In this document: in pieces, positions 1 through 9,455 of the stretch
Numbering within the stretch: the first letter of the stretch is position 1
How the letters are laid out: every line of letters starts with the position of its first letter
From: Guadua angustifolia
Taxonomy: Eukaryota > Streptophyta > Magnoliopsida > Poales > Poaceae
Length of the DNA stretch: 64,000 nt
Reading direction: 5' to 3'
Assembly (NCBI GenBank): GCA_036346375.1
Contig: CM070511.1
Location: forward strand, 1,736,001 to 1,800,000
Translations under genes and position numbers: made by a program
Notes under the pieces: generated by a model
Seen by the model: the letters and a program-made list of their open reading frames with translations, nothing else
Told to the model about the DNA's origin: nothing
Database searches by the model: none

Positions 1-1139
1 CGACTTAAGAAATCCATTTATGGACTTAAACAAGCGCCGAGACAATGGTACCTTAAATTCGATAAAATAATTAGAAATTTCGGATTTAAGGAGAATGAGG
101 TGGATAATCAGATATATATCAAGAGTAAGGGTGGAAAATTCATTTTCCTAGTACTCTATGTTGATGATATATTATTAGCAAGCAAATGATAAAGTTATGC
201 CGCATGAAACTAAGGGATTTTATCCTCTAATTTTGACATGAAGGATCTCGGTGAAGCCTGCTTTTGTTTTAGGCATTGAAATTCACCGAGATAGGTCTAA
301 AGGAGTACTAGGACTATCTCAAAAGTTATACATTGACAGAGTACTTGAAAGATATAACATGAGTAAGTGCTCTACCACGCCTGCTCCAATAGTTAAGGGC
401 GACAAATTCGGATTATTCCAAAGCCCGAGGAATCAATTAGAATCAGATCAAATGAAGACGATTCCTTATGCTTCTACCGTCGGAAGCTTATGTGCGCCAA
501 GTCCATGACGCGTCGCACTTGGCATTCAAGTATCGGGATGCTTGGCAGATTTCAGTCTAACCTAGGTCTAGACCACTGGAAGGCTATTAAAAAGGTTCTG
601 CGTTATTTGCAGGGCACTAAGCATTACATGCTAACATATAGAAAGTCTGATAACCTTGAAGTTTTGGGTTATTCAGACGCTGATTTTGTAGGGTGTGTAG
701 ACACTAAGAATTCCACATCAGGCTACATTTTCACCCTAGTTGGAGGAGCGATTTCGTGGAAAAGCTCCAAAGAATCCTTAACTGCATCGTCGACAATGCA
801 GGCAGAATTTGTAGCATGTTATGAAGCAACTGGGCAGGCCGTATGGCTTAAAAACTTTATCCCGGGATTGAGAGTGGTAGACAGCATAGCAAGACCACTC
901 ACTGTATACTGCGATAACAAGGCCGCAATTTTCTATTCGAGTAACAACAAGTCAAGTAGTGCTGCCAAACACATTGACATTAAATACCACGTTGTGAAAG
1001 ATAGAATCCAGGATCAAACAATTAAAGTTGAGCATATCAGTACTAAATCAATGCTCGCGGATCCGCTCACTAAAGGTTTACCTCCTAACTTATTTAAAGA
1101 ACATACTGCCGGCATGGGATTATTGGAGGACCTTTGATA
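1..1139 (+). pseudogene. Ty1/copia pol 3' end (RT C-terminus and RNase H), decayed
   Basis: The element enters from the left edge. Frame 1 opens with the reverse transcriptase signature KSIYGLKQAPRQW and reaches the catalytic motif LYVDDILLASK, then hits a TGA at 187-189. The reading resumes out of frame at MKDLGEACFVLGIEIHRDR (about 238-300) and again after a break near 490-500, where the usual sequence around the RT/RNase H linker is missing. The last part (about 490-1137) is the copia RNase H: GYSDADFVGC, SGYIFTLVGGAISW, TASSTMQAEF, HIDIKYHVVKDRI and ADPLTKGLP are all recognisable. At least three frameshifts or stops make it non-functional. The order RT then RNase H at the end of pol is diagnostic of copia rather than gypsy. 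I did not try to fix the lineage. Confidence 0.93.
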
Positions 1140-1335
1140 ATGATCCTGGATATAGGGGGACTAAAGCAATCAACACCCGTTATGACTAAGCTAGTATTCT
1201 GTCGAGGTATTATGGTGGACTATAGGTACTGTTGTTTCAATGGCGTTTTCGTTTTGCTGCTGATAACACATTACCTTGGACTACTGTTTTACTAAGAGTG
1301 AATACATTATGATAGCCTTCGATCATGTGGGAGAA

Positions 1336-1808
1336 TGTTGGTTGATCTCGGCTGTGATATGGAAAGATACCACCCAAATCCCACACAGCCAAATATTTCC
1401 TAAAGCAGACTTTCCTAATGAACCACGCGCCATGATCGGAGGCGCCTTCCATGTATGGAGCACGCCCGATTCCTCGGCGCGTAATAAAAGGATGTGGTGA
1501 GCACGTCCATAGGTGACGATCTATGTACGTTTTCCATCCACCCAAAACCCTAATTCATCTACCGATCATTCCCGGCGCTGAAGGGATTTCGAAGGGCTGT
1601 TCGTGGTCAGTGTAGGTGGTGTCCCGAAGGCCGCCGCTACCACACGCAAGGACGACGCAGGAGTACCGGCGTTCATCCTCCTACTTCACCGACTACCAAA
1701 CCAAGGGCGAATCTCTCCTCACCGGATTAGTACTCACTACTGATTTCCGCATATGTGTGATCATGACCTAGGCTAGACTTAAGACTTAGTGATTATCCTA
1801 ATCTAACA
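1336..1808 (+). mobile_element. 3' LTR of the copia element
   Basis: A purine tract GTGGGAGA (1327-1334) is followed by TGTTGG at 1336. The segment ends CTAACA at 1808, so the ends form the short inverted repeat TGTT/AACA expected of copia LTRs. It lies downstream of the copia RNase H on the same strand and is 473 bp, a normal copia LTR length. The stretch 1140-1335 between pol stop and purine tract is untranslated element sequence. The 5' LTR lies outside the window, so the ends rest on the purine tract and terminal dinucleotides only. Confidence 0.72.
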
Positions 1809-1992
1809 ATTTTTACGCACCCTTCTATTGGAACATAAGGCTTAACATGCTGTGGTGGTTTGTACATGAGTTGCACACATGTGTCTTGTCGTGAATATAT
1901 TATCGCCATCAATGGTATATATGCAGAATAAGCAAGAGTGTACTGTGTGGATTCGCTGATGTAAGCCAAAAAAGAAAGGGAGTGTATAGGTA

Positions 1993-2202
1993 TCATCCGG
2001 ATGTTTTTATCTTAACTAACATCCAAATTCACCGGTCGTTGGATCTAACATCCAAATTCACCGGACCGTTGGATCAAATCATAGGATCGGTCCAGGCCGT
2101 TGGATCAAATCATAGGATCAGATGTAATCGATACTCTCAAATCTCAACAATGATCCAATGATTCTAGATTTGGGTGATTACAACAAAAAAAAACATCCGG
2201 TT
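1993..2202. mobile_element. Small MITE-like element with terminal CCGGATGTTTTT repeats
   Basis: The segment begins with CATCCGGATGTTTTTATC and ends with AAAAAAAACATCCGG, giving an inverted terminal repeat of about 12-14 bp. Inside are repeated blocks of the type AACATCCAAATTCACCGG and CCGTTGGATCAAATCATAGG. It has no coding capacity. No convincing target duplication is visible, so the superfamily is open. The flank 1809-1992 holds nothing I can identify. Confidence 0.55.
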
Positions 2203-2766
2203 GATGTTTATCAAATCCCAAAAAGAAATACCGATTTAACTATGATTTGCTAAATTTGTCCTGCTATCTGTCTGGTCGTGAATTTTCTGAAATCAGGGTG
2301 GTGCTATCTGTCTGGTGATGAATTTGGTAGATTTCTCTTCCTATCTGTCAGCTTACGAATTCGCTGAAATCATAGTGAAATGTGCAAGGATGCATCTGTT
2401 GATATGGCCTGTATAATTGTTCTTTTTGAAGGTCTGTGTAAGTGAAGCTGTTGATTGGTTGTGGCTGTGGCGATGATTGGTGACTGTTCTATTATCACGA
2501 GTAAATGAAATTTTCTTTGGCTGTATTCTTACCTACAGAAAATAGAGTAATGCTATTCCAAATCCTGCTTTTATCTATCGTACTTAAAACAGGAAAATTC
2601 AATCTTCCTATAAATAATGCGATCTAAAAAAAAACACTTGAGTTTAGAATGCACAAATTTCAAAACGCCCATTATTGATATTTATTATGTCATATTTTTT
2701 CCGTAAAATTTGATTTAAAGGTTTATCAAACATTATGCAAGGACATACTTTGTTCTGCATTCCATA
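2203..2766. other. AT-rich intergenic stretch with a degenerate short tandem repeat
   Basis: No gene is seen. At about 2262-2365 a block containing CTATCTGTCTGG or CTATCTGTCAG followed by a GAATT-containing tail occurs three times at roughly 45-60 bp spacing, suggesting a decayed minisatellite. The rest is AT-rich sequence without recognisable signals. Confidence 0.5.
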
Positions 2767-3150
2767 TAGGGTTGTAAACGAAACGAGCTCGAGCGAGTCT
2801 GACTCTCTAGGTTTGAGCTCGGTAAGGTTTGAATCGAGCTTGAGCTGAGCTTGAGTTGGGGTTCGAGTCTTGATTCAGACTCGAGTTCGGCTCGGTTCAA
2901 ACTCGACTTAAGTAAGCTCGGTAAGATTGATATGATCAAGTAAGCTCGGTTATTCTGGTAAATTTGATAGACTTGGTAACAAGCTCACATAAATTCGATT
3001 CGAAAAAGCTCAGTAATAAACTCGAGAAAATTCGATTTAAGGAAACTCAAGCCAGCAGCTCGATACGTCACTCGCGAACCTCGAGCATTTTTACGGGCTC
3101 TAATCCCATGCCAACAATAAATTCGGCTCGAAAAAGCTCAGTAATAAACA
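2767..3150. repeat. CGAGCTCG-rich degenerate repeat upstream of the epoxide hydrolase
   Basis: The interval is built from variants of GAGCTCG, AAGCTCGGTAA, GAAAAAGCTCAGTAATAA and TTCGATT. The phrase TCGAAAAAGCTCAGTAATAAA occurs twice, near 2999 and 3129. The left edge TAGGGTTGTAAACG looks like the start of a hAT-type non-autonomous element, but I found no matching inverted end. It finishes about 60 bp before the start codon of the epoxide hydrolase, so it probably lies within that gene's promoter or 5' UTR region. Confidence 0.6.
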
Positions 3151-3210
3151 ACAGTTTAGCGCAGCGCACACACACTGACGTAGAGGAGGTAAGCACACGA
3201 CTAGTCAACC

Positions 3211-5068
3211 ATGGAGGCCAGCGGCGCAGGCAAGGTGAGGCACTGGAACGCTGACGTCAACGGCGTCTCCCTCCACGTCGCCGAGCAGGGCCCAGCTGCC
3301 GGACCGGCGGTGCTCCTCCTCCACGGCTTCCCGGAGCTATGGTTCTCGTGGCGCCACCAGATGGCTGCCCTCGCCGCCCGCGGCTTCCGCGCCCTCGCAC
3401 CCGACCTCCGCGGCTACGGCGACTCCGATGCCCCCGCCGACCCCGCCGCCTACACCATCTTCCACATCATCGGCGACATCGCCGCCCTCCTCGATCACCT
3501 CCGCCTCCCCAAGGTGCGGCCTTTTCTTGCCCATGCTATCCAATTCTTAGTTCCTTGGCCACCGTGCGTGAGGCGTGGTGCACGGTGCAGGTGTTGGTGG
3601 TGGGGCACGACTTGGGCGCGCAGGTGGCATGGCACCTCTGCCTCTTCCGGCCGGACCGGGTGCGCGCCGTCGTCGCCATAGGGGTGCCGTTCTTCCCCCG
3701 CAGTCCCCAACCGGTGATGGACTTTTTTGGGGCGCGTGGCGACGGATTCTACATTACGCAGTTCCAGGTGGTGATACTTAGTTGTGTCTTCTGATTTAAT
3801 TTTAGCATCCATTCTTCTTCTTGCCATCGGACTAGTGCATGGACGCAGAGCTCGAGTTGTGTGAAATGGAAATTCCTGAACCAAAGCAAGTGAAGATTTG
3901 AGGGGCTAGTCTCCATCCTGCTAGTAACCACTAATCAGAAGTCCTCTAAGATCTGCGCGATTTTATTCTTGAGGGCAATAAAAGCATTCTTTGTAGTGAA
4001 AGGCACTGTCTTGCACCACTCCTGTTAGAATTAGGCGTTACTGTTGGAAGGCTGTGATGCGTACAAACTGCAATTTTCTCTGCGAAACTTTTTAACAATC
4101 TCACAGCGGATGTTGTCAATAGTTTTTTTTTGTTGCTTAAATTTGTTTATGGCATATATCATGAGTTCATATGATGAAGAGTAGAAATAAATATTTACAG
4201 GTTTGCTTGATTCTTCATAAGCACTGTGCTCAGACACCCCGGAGAAATTTTAATTTAAGTGACATTCTGAATCATGATCATCGTCCTTATCTTTTGTATG
4301 AACTTAGGACCAAAGATTTCAATAATTTAGTCATAAACTCCAAGCTGGTCTTCTTTGCTCGAAACCTATAATTTCATGTTCAGGGTGCCACCAAAATGGG
4401 TACAGGTACAGTTTGATCTATATTTAGCGCCATCACCGTGGTCCGTAGATGATGAAACAGAGCAAAGTTACTTGAAAAACTCATGTCTGCAGGAACCTGG
4501 AAGAGCTGAAAGGGCATTTGCTCGCTATGATGTTGCAACTGTTCTAAAGAAGTTCTACTCTATTGAAATAGATGACCTCACTGCTCCTCCTGGAGTAGAG
4601 ATCATAGACTTCCTCGAGGCACCCTCGTCACCACTTCCATGGATTACCGAGGAAGAACTGGACCAGTATGCTGAAAAGTTTCAGAAATCTGGGTTCACCG
4701 GGCCACTCAACTACTACCGCATGATGGGGATGTAAATTGCTTACCTTCTCTTCTGTGCATGCCTTCTAATTTCTATTTGATTTAGCTCTGCACTAATATG
4801 TAGCAAATGCAGGAATTGGAAGCTTACTGCTCCCTGGCAAGGTGCGAAAATTTCAGTGCCTGCGAAGTTCATTGCTGCTGACAAGGACACTGGTGTCCAG
4901 TCCTTCGGAACCGAGGCCTACATCAAGAGTGGGGGTTTCAAGTCCAATGTTCCAGATCTTGAGGTTGTCGTCATCGAAGGTCACCATTTCCTCCAGCAAG
5001 AGCAGCCCGAGAGAGTTAACTCGGAGATACTGTCCTACTTTGACAAGTTCGCTGGTGAGGATGCATGA
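3211..5068 (+). CDS. Soluble epoxide hydrolase (alpha/beta hydrolase), four exons
   Basis: Exons 3211-3513, 3591-3767, 4493-4731 and 4813-5068 join in frame to 324 codons. All three introns (77, 725 and 81 bp) are GT-AG. The start ATG sits in ACCATGG. The product is a cytosolic-type alpha/beta hydrolase that opens epoxides, classically of fatty acids, to diols. Visible are the oxyanion-hole motif HGFPE (residues 38-42), the nucleophile in VVGHDLGA (Asp108), lid tyrosines Tyr155 (FYITQF) and Tyr235 (NYYR), the acid Asp265 in ADKDTG, and the base at HH297-298 in EGHHF. These positions nearly coincide with the well-studied potato enzyme (Asp105, Tyr154, Tyr235, Asp265, His300), and the length is normal. 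No stop or frameshift interrupts the exons, so it looks functional. The longer open frames inside the introns are artefacts of reading through splice sites. Confidence 0.95.
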
Positions 5069-5233
5069 GCATGATGATAGTCTTAATCAGGCCTGAGAAA
5101 AAAAGATATAAGATGGTTCTAGATTTGTGGGATTTAGCTTTTCTTAACAGAAAATGACGAAGCTCGTAGACTTCTGTGTGTACTTGAATAAGCGAGGGCG
5201 AGCTAGCTAGCCATATTTGTTGGCTCTTCTTGG

Positions 5234-5239
5234 AATAAA
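5234..5239 (+). terminator. Polyadenylation signal AATAAA of the epoxide hydrolase
   Basis: A perfect AATAAA hexamer lies 166 bp after the epoxide hydrolase stop codon, followed by T-rich and TG-rich sequence. This is a normal plant 3' UTR length. It ends about 200 bp before the convergent gene fragment at 5443. Confidence 0.55.
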
Positions 5240-5442
5240 AGAGCATGTAAAATGTGTGATGTTTGATGAAGTCCCTCTCTCTTGTTATGATATTTGGACA
5301 GTTTGTCACATTTGATAGCAACTAAACAGAAGACAGAAAATTCAAGAGTTGTGAATTGTTGGCACTCAATTCATTTGGATAATTTCGTTTGCTTTTTAAG
5401 ATGTAAACATCGTAGGCGAAAATCGTTTCAATTTACTTCACC

Positions 5443-5975
5443 TCATCGATATACAGGCGCCACGTTCTTCTCCGGTGCTCGCTTGGGCCTGATGGAACGG
5501 ACCCTGACGTATCGGCGCATCATTCCGATCATCATCCTTCCTGCCACATGTTCAGGCTGCTTTGTTACACTTACACTTGCAGCAGCTGCTTCTGCTACTT
5601 CATGAAGAGCAGCAGTACTCTCTTCTAGGCTTCCAGTTGCAGCGTCCTTCTCGCCATTGTTGGCCTCATCAATCAGCTCCTGAAGAGAAAGACGGCGTGT
5701 GTTATCTTGGAAGTGCTTGCTGCCGCTGTGTCTTCTCCTCCTCTTCAGATTGTTGTGATGCCTTGTGCTCCTCTGCATCTTCAGATTTCTGTGACGTCTT
5801 GCGATCCTTGGCATCTTCAGATTGCTGTGATGTCTCGTGCTCCTCGGTTTCTTCAGATTGTTGTGATTTCAGCTGATCCGATGCACAGAGACAGTCCGAC
5901 AGTGCCTTGAGCTCAACGTCTTGATTCTGCTGCTGCTGTACATTCAGCTGGGGATTTTCTATGTCTTGATGGCAA
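5443..5975 (-). pseudogene. 3' exon(s) of an unidentified host gene with acidic 12-residue repeats
   Basis: On the - strand a good acceptor (TTACCTAG, cut at 5976/5975) opens a frame running through a Gln-rich start (VQQQQNQDVELKALSD) and four copies of an acidic 12-residue unit of the form SQQSEDAEEHKA. That frame ends at a TAA just beyond QRQQALPR. Shifting by one base gives a second long frame, KHFQDNTRRLSLQELIDEA, that continues to a very basic tail (MMRRYVRVRSIRPKRAP) and a stop at 5443-5445. The second frame keeps protein-like composition, so I infer one coding unit with a single-base frameshift near 5726; a polypyrimidine acceptor TTTCTCTTCAG at the same place is an alternative reading. 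I do not recognise the family. The gene is convergent with the epoxide hydrolase. Confidence 0.5.
5743..5886 (-). repeat. Four 36-bp tandem units encoding the 12-residue acidic repeat
   Basis: On the + strand CTTCAGATT recurs at 5743, 5779, 5815 and 5851, an exact 36-bp period. The - strand encodes Ser/Gln/Glu/Asp/Lys units such as SQQSEDAEEHKA. The period is a multiple of three and the units stay in one frame, which supports coding origin. Confidence 0.85.
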
Positions 5976-5993
5976 CTAGGTAAGTTTTCGCCG

Positions 5994-6660
5994 CATGCGT
6001 TGTCTTTTTCGCGAAAATAATTTCGTTTTTTTCGTCAGTGTATTTTTTTAAAAAAATCACCGAGAAAACGCACGAAACGGTTGAAAGAATACAAACACAT
6101 CCGCGATTACGCTAAATCGAAAGGTCCTTTTCGTGAAAAATAGCCGGAATGATCTAAACGCCACTACGTTTTTTCGGTATTTATCTAGGTTCCGTTTACA
6201 AAAGATTCGCGATTTTTTCTGAACCAGAAAGTCCTCTTTGTAAAAAACCACGGGAAGGACTTACACGTAACTACGTATTTTTTTAAGGACCTACATGTGA
6301 AAAAGAAAAAACGAGTCGAGCCGGCCGACCGTGCGTTGTTTTTTTTTCGCGGAAACAATTTCGTTTTTTCTATCGTTTTTTTTAAATCGTGGAGGAAACG
6401 CGACAAACGGTTGAAAGGACACAAGTGCATCTGCGATTGCGCTAAATCGAAAGGTCCTTTTTGTGAAAAATAACTAGAATAATCTAAATGTTATTACGTT
6501 TTTTTGGGTATCTATTTAGGGTTCTCTCACGGAAAATCCGTGATTTTTCTGAATCAGAAGGTCCTCTTCGTAAAAAACCGTGAGAATGACCTATATGTAA
6601 TTACGGATTTTGGGAGAGATCTAAACGCGAAAAAAAAATTTGAGCCGAGCCGGCTGCACG
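5994..6660. repeat. Head-to-tail dimer of a ~330-bp repeat
   Basis: Two diverged copies (about 5994-6331 and 6332-6660) lie head to tail. The landmark GCTAAATCGA is at 6111 and again at 6441, exactly 330 bp apart. Both copies also share CGGTTGAAAG, a TTTTTCTGAA(C/T)CAGAA block, and a GAG(T/C)CGAGCCGGC end. It has poly-T and poly-A runs and no coding capacity. It lies between two fragments of the - strand gene, so it occupies an intron or an insertion in it. The dimer form suggests a satellite-like or tandemly amplified repeat. Confidence 0.85.
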
Positions 6661-6772
6661 GGATAGGCGGAACTTTTCCAACATTAGTAAAGGTATTATT
6701 AGCAATCAAGTTTGCTGGTCTTCTTGTCCTCCTTGACATGGTATGATCAAATCGTCGTTGTTTCGTTGCATA
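6661..6772 (-). pseudogene. Possible host exon fragment, left side of the CACTA insertion
   Basis: On the - strand the frame containing MSRRTRRPANLIANNTF is open up to the CACTA terminus at 6773. If the CACTA element and one ATA copy are removed, the frame continues without a stop into the sequence at 36301-36365. No good donor site is visible at its left end, where the 330-bp repeat starts. I do not recognise the protein. The open frame is short, so chance is a real alternative. Confidence 0.35.
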
Positions 6773-7255
6773 CACTACCTTGAAAAAGGTCATCTGTAGC
6801 GGTTCATAACTGTCATTAGTGGCGGTTTTGAACGCCATAGATTTAGTGCCACCGATAATCGAGGATTATTAGTAGCGGTTCTAGAACCGCCACGATAACA
6901 TTATATCGTGGCGGTTTTTAGCTAAACCGTCGGCGATATTAGGGTATGAGTGGCGGTTCGAGCAAAAACCGCCACTAATAGTCAAAATATCGATGGCGGT
7001 TTTTGTTCAAACCGCCACTCATACCCAAATATCGATGAGGTTCTGGCCAAAAACGCCATCGATACTAGGACTATCGATGGCGGTTTTAGATACAACGACC
7101 CGATAGTTGTATCGATGGCGATTTTGACTAGAATCGCCAGCGATACAACTATCGATGGCGGTTGTATCTTAAATCGCCATGACAAGACTAGTATCGATGG
7201 CGGTTTTTAACTAAACTGGTCACGATAGTAGCCAAAACCGCTCTTGATAATCCCA
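6773..7255. repeat. CACTA left terminus and subterminal repeat array
   Basis: After the CACTAC terminus there are about ten copies of a motif like ATCGATGGCGGTTTT, many paired with an inverted AACCGCCA(C/T) a few bases later to give short palindromes. Subterminal arrays of this kind are the transposase-binding region of CACTA elements. The array ends near 7255, where ordinary AT-rich sequence begins. Confidence 0.82.
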
Positions 7256-8737
7256 CACAAAAATAAAAAATTGACATTTGTGACTAGCCTCAGGCAGTGC
7301 TAGCCATGCCCTCTGAGCATAATGAAAATGCCAGTTAACTAATATCACATAATCATTGAGATGAATAACTTTATGATACTAATATCAATTGCTCTACAAA
7401 AAAGGTTTGGTTGATAATTTGTGCTCTCAGATTTTTGGGTGAAATTGAAGATTAGATCTTCAATCCAATCACAAATCGGCTAGACAATTAATTAGCAAGT
7501 TAAGCCTTAAACCCTTAGCTTCCTTAAACATGCATAATGATAATTTGCTCACTGATTAGTTGTTCTATACTCAGATTAAATTCAAATCAGCCTACAATAT
7601 GCTAGCATTCATTCTAGATATTAAAGTTCATATCGATTACTCAAATGATAAGCTAATTGAACCATGAGATTCAACTCGGCAATACACCATAATACTAATC
7701 GAATCAATAGACAACATTTAGATCGATATAGGATCAATGTATTAACAAGGCGAGCATCGATTAAAGTACTAATCAATCAATAAGCAATTTTAGATCGTTA
7801 GCAAATCAGTACTAACCGAATCAGCCGAAACAACAACCGCGAGATAAGCGGGTATCAATGAACTTAATACAAGTAATGATATAGCTACCGGTGATAACTA
7901 ATTGTAAGATATCGGTAAGATGTTACGAAGCAATAATACAAATCTTAGCATGCAAGTCTAGTGATTCAAGGCCTAACTCACAAGATTAATTATCATTTTC
8001 ATTCAACTACCCAAGATCATCACAAAGCACACCAATCTCATTGAAGAAGAAAAGTAATCTGAGCGAAAGTACTCAATTGAATGAATAGCACTCAAAGCTA
8101 TTCGAAGACAAGGGCAAGCGCAATGCCGATTGCTATCGAGAAAACCTAGAGCCACCACAAGTGCCACGGAAGAAGGCGGTTTAGAGATACAATGCCCAAA
8201 TCGCAGATGTGGCATTCAAGCTATGGTTTAGCCTTACCGATGGTTGCGCAGGGATCAACAATGTAATGTGCAAGCAACAAGAAACCAATCAAAATCTTGC
8301 GATTGAGAATTACATTTGTATACTTCTATATAACACGTATGAAAGACATGATCTTGAAATTGTCATAAAATTTTTACGCAAAATTTTAATTAAACAAGAT
8401 GATATTCAAATTTAGTGGCATGTTAGGATGAGAAATGCACCATGAATTGCATACATAATATTCATCTTAAAGTTCAAAAGAAAATTCATATGGTTGTCCA
8501 ACATATTAAGTGACAAATTCCTAAATGAATATATATTTTTATTCAATCTAGATTTTATGGATGTCTAGCGAAACATGTCAGGGGACTTTATATATTATTA
8601 CTAATCTATATCAACTTGGCATTATCGGGGTTCTAATCTTCAAAATCTTAAGTGAAAAATCTAAAGCTTAAATCATTATTTGTTATACACCGATAGAACA
8701 ACCTCACTAAGAAGAAGGATAGATATGGCTAGGAAGC
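7256..8737. repeat. AT-rich CACTA internal sequence, copy X
   Basis: No coding region is seen. From about 7400 to 8215 this sequence resembles, at 60-70 percent by eye, another copy split between 24130-24522 and 29358-29720. Shared landmarks in the same order include GTGCTCTCAG (7421 and 24152) and GCACACCAATCTCA (8027 and 29631). It is probably intron-like or non-coding CACTA sequence. The last 500 bp up to the Tat LTR show nothing recognisable. Confidence 0.55.
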
Positions 8738-9435
8738 GATGGGGATTGAGCGATCTTGACCGGCCAAAGCTTGGTCAACGCCCCTTGCTCTGGGGTGTCG
8801 ACCACGACCTAATCCATGCGATCCCACACAACCTAGAGCTTGCCTCGGCCAAGAGCTCGATCCCGCGCCCTCGGGCTCGGGGCGTCATGATCGCTCTGCT
8901 CAGGCGATCTCTCTCGGGTCATAAAGTGCGCCTACTCGGTTACCAAGACACTGATGGTGGCGTTAAAGCGAGGCGTGGGCGGCATATCGAGGCGATTACA
9001 ACCCACCTTCAATGCGCACAAGGCCACTACTCTGGAATCTCCCGTCCGTTACAAGCAGCGTCCGGGAGTATATAAGATCTCACAAGGCATGCGTATAAAA
9101 GATAAGGAACATCGGCAAGCAATACACACACACATTTGCACGAGCAATAGGGCAATAGCCATTGTCAACAAGCTCGAGCTCAGACTGTAAACCTCTCCAT
9201 ACCTAAAAATAGTGAAGTCCTGCGGCCCCGGGCAAGACTGGAGTATAGCTGTTACCCTCTCGGGGGCTCGAACCAGTATAACTCTCGGTGTCTCGTTCGT
9301 TGTCGTCGTGCTCCGACCAACACTGCATCAAGCCGACTCCTCTGTTTGAGTAAAGCTCGTTCCTGGGTCCCCCGATCTGACTAATCCCTCTTCACATTTG
9401 CCGTCAGGCGATCCAGGCGATCCCGATCGTCGACA
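8738..9435 (+). repeat. 5' LTR of the Tat element (start truncated)
   Basis: It matches the 3' LTR from GGGGATTGAGCGATCTTGACC onward and ends GATCGTCGACA, directly before the primer-binding site. It carries a 297-bp segment (8880-9176) absent from the 3' copy, lying between two GCTCG pentamers. A TATAAAAG-like box at about 9092 (GCGTATAAAAGA) falls inside that segment, so this LTR retains a promoter the other has lost. Confidence 0.85.
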
Positions 9436-9437
9436 GC

Positions 9438-9455
9438 TGGCGCCCACCGTGGGGC
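9438..9455 (+). other. Primer-binding site of the Tat element
   Basis: TGGCGCCCACCGTGGGGC lies two bases after the LTR end. TGGCGCC-type sequences at this position are the usual tRNA primer-binding site of plant gypsy elements. It fixes the 3' boundary of the LTR. Confidence 0.8.

Noticed and set aside
3339..3884. Long frames on both strands overlapping the epoxide hydrolase exons 1-2
   Set aside because: They are GC-rich shadows of the true exons. They ignore the splice sites and lack motifs.
6790..7255. Regularly repeated GGCGGTT palindromes that resemble a CRISPR-type array
   Set aside because: Spacers and repeats are irregular, the genome is plant, and the position next to a CACTAC terminus identifies them as subterminal repeats.
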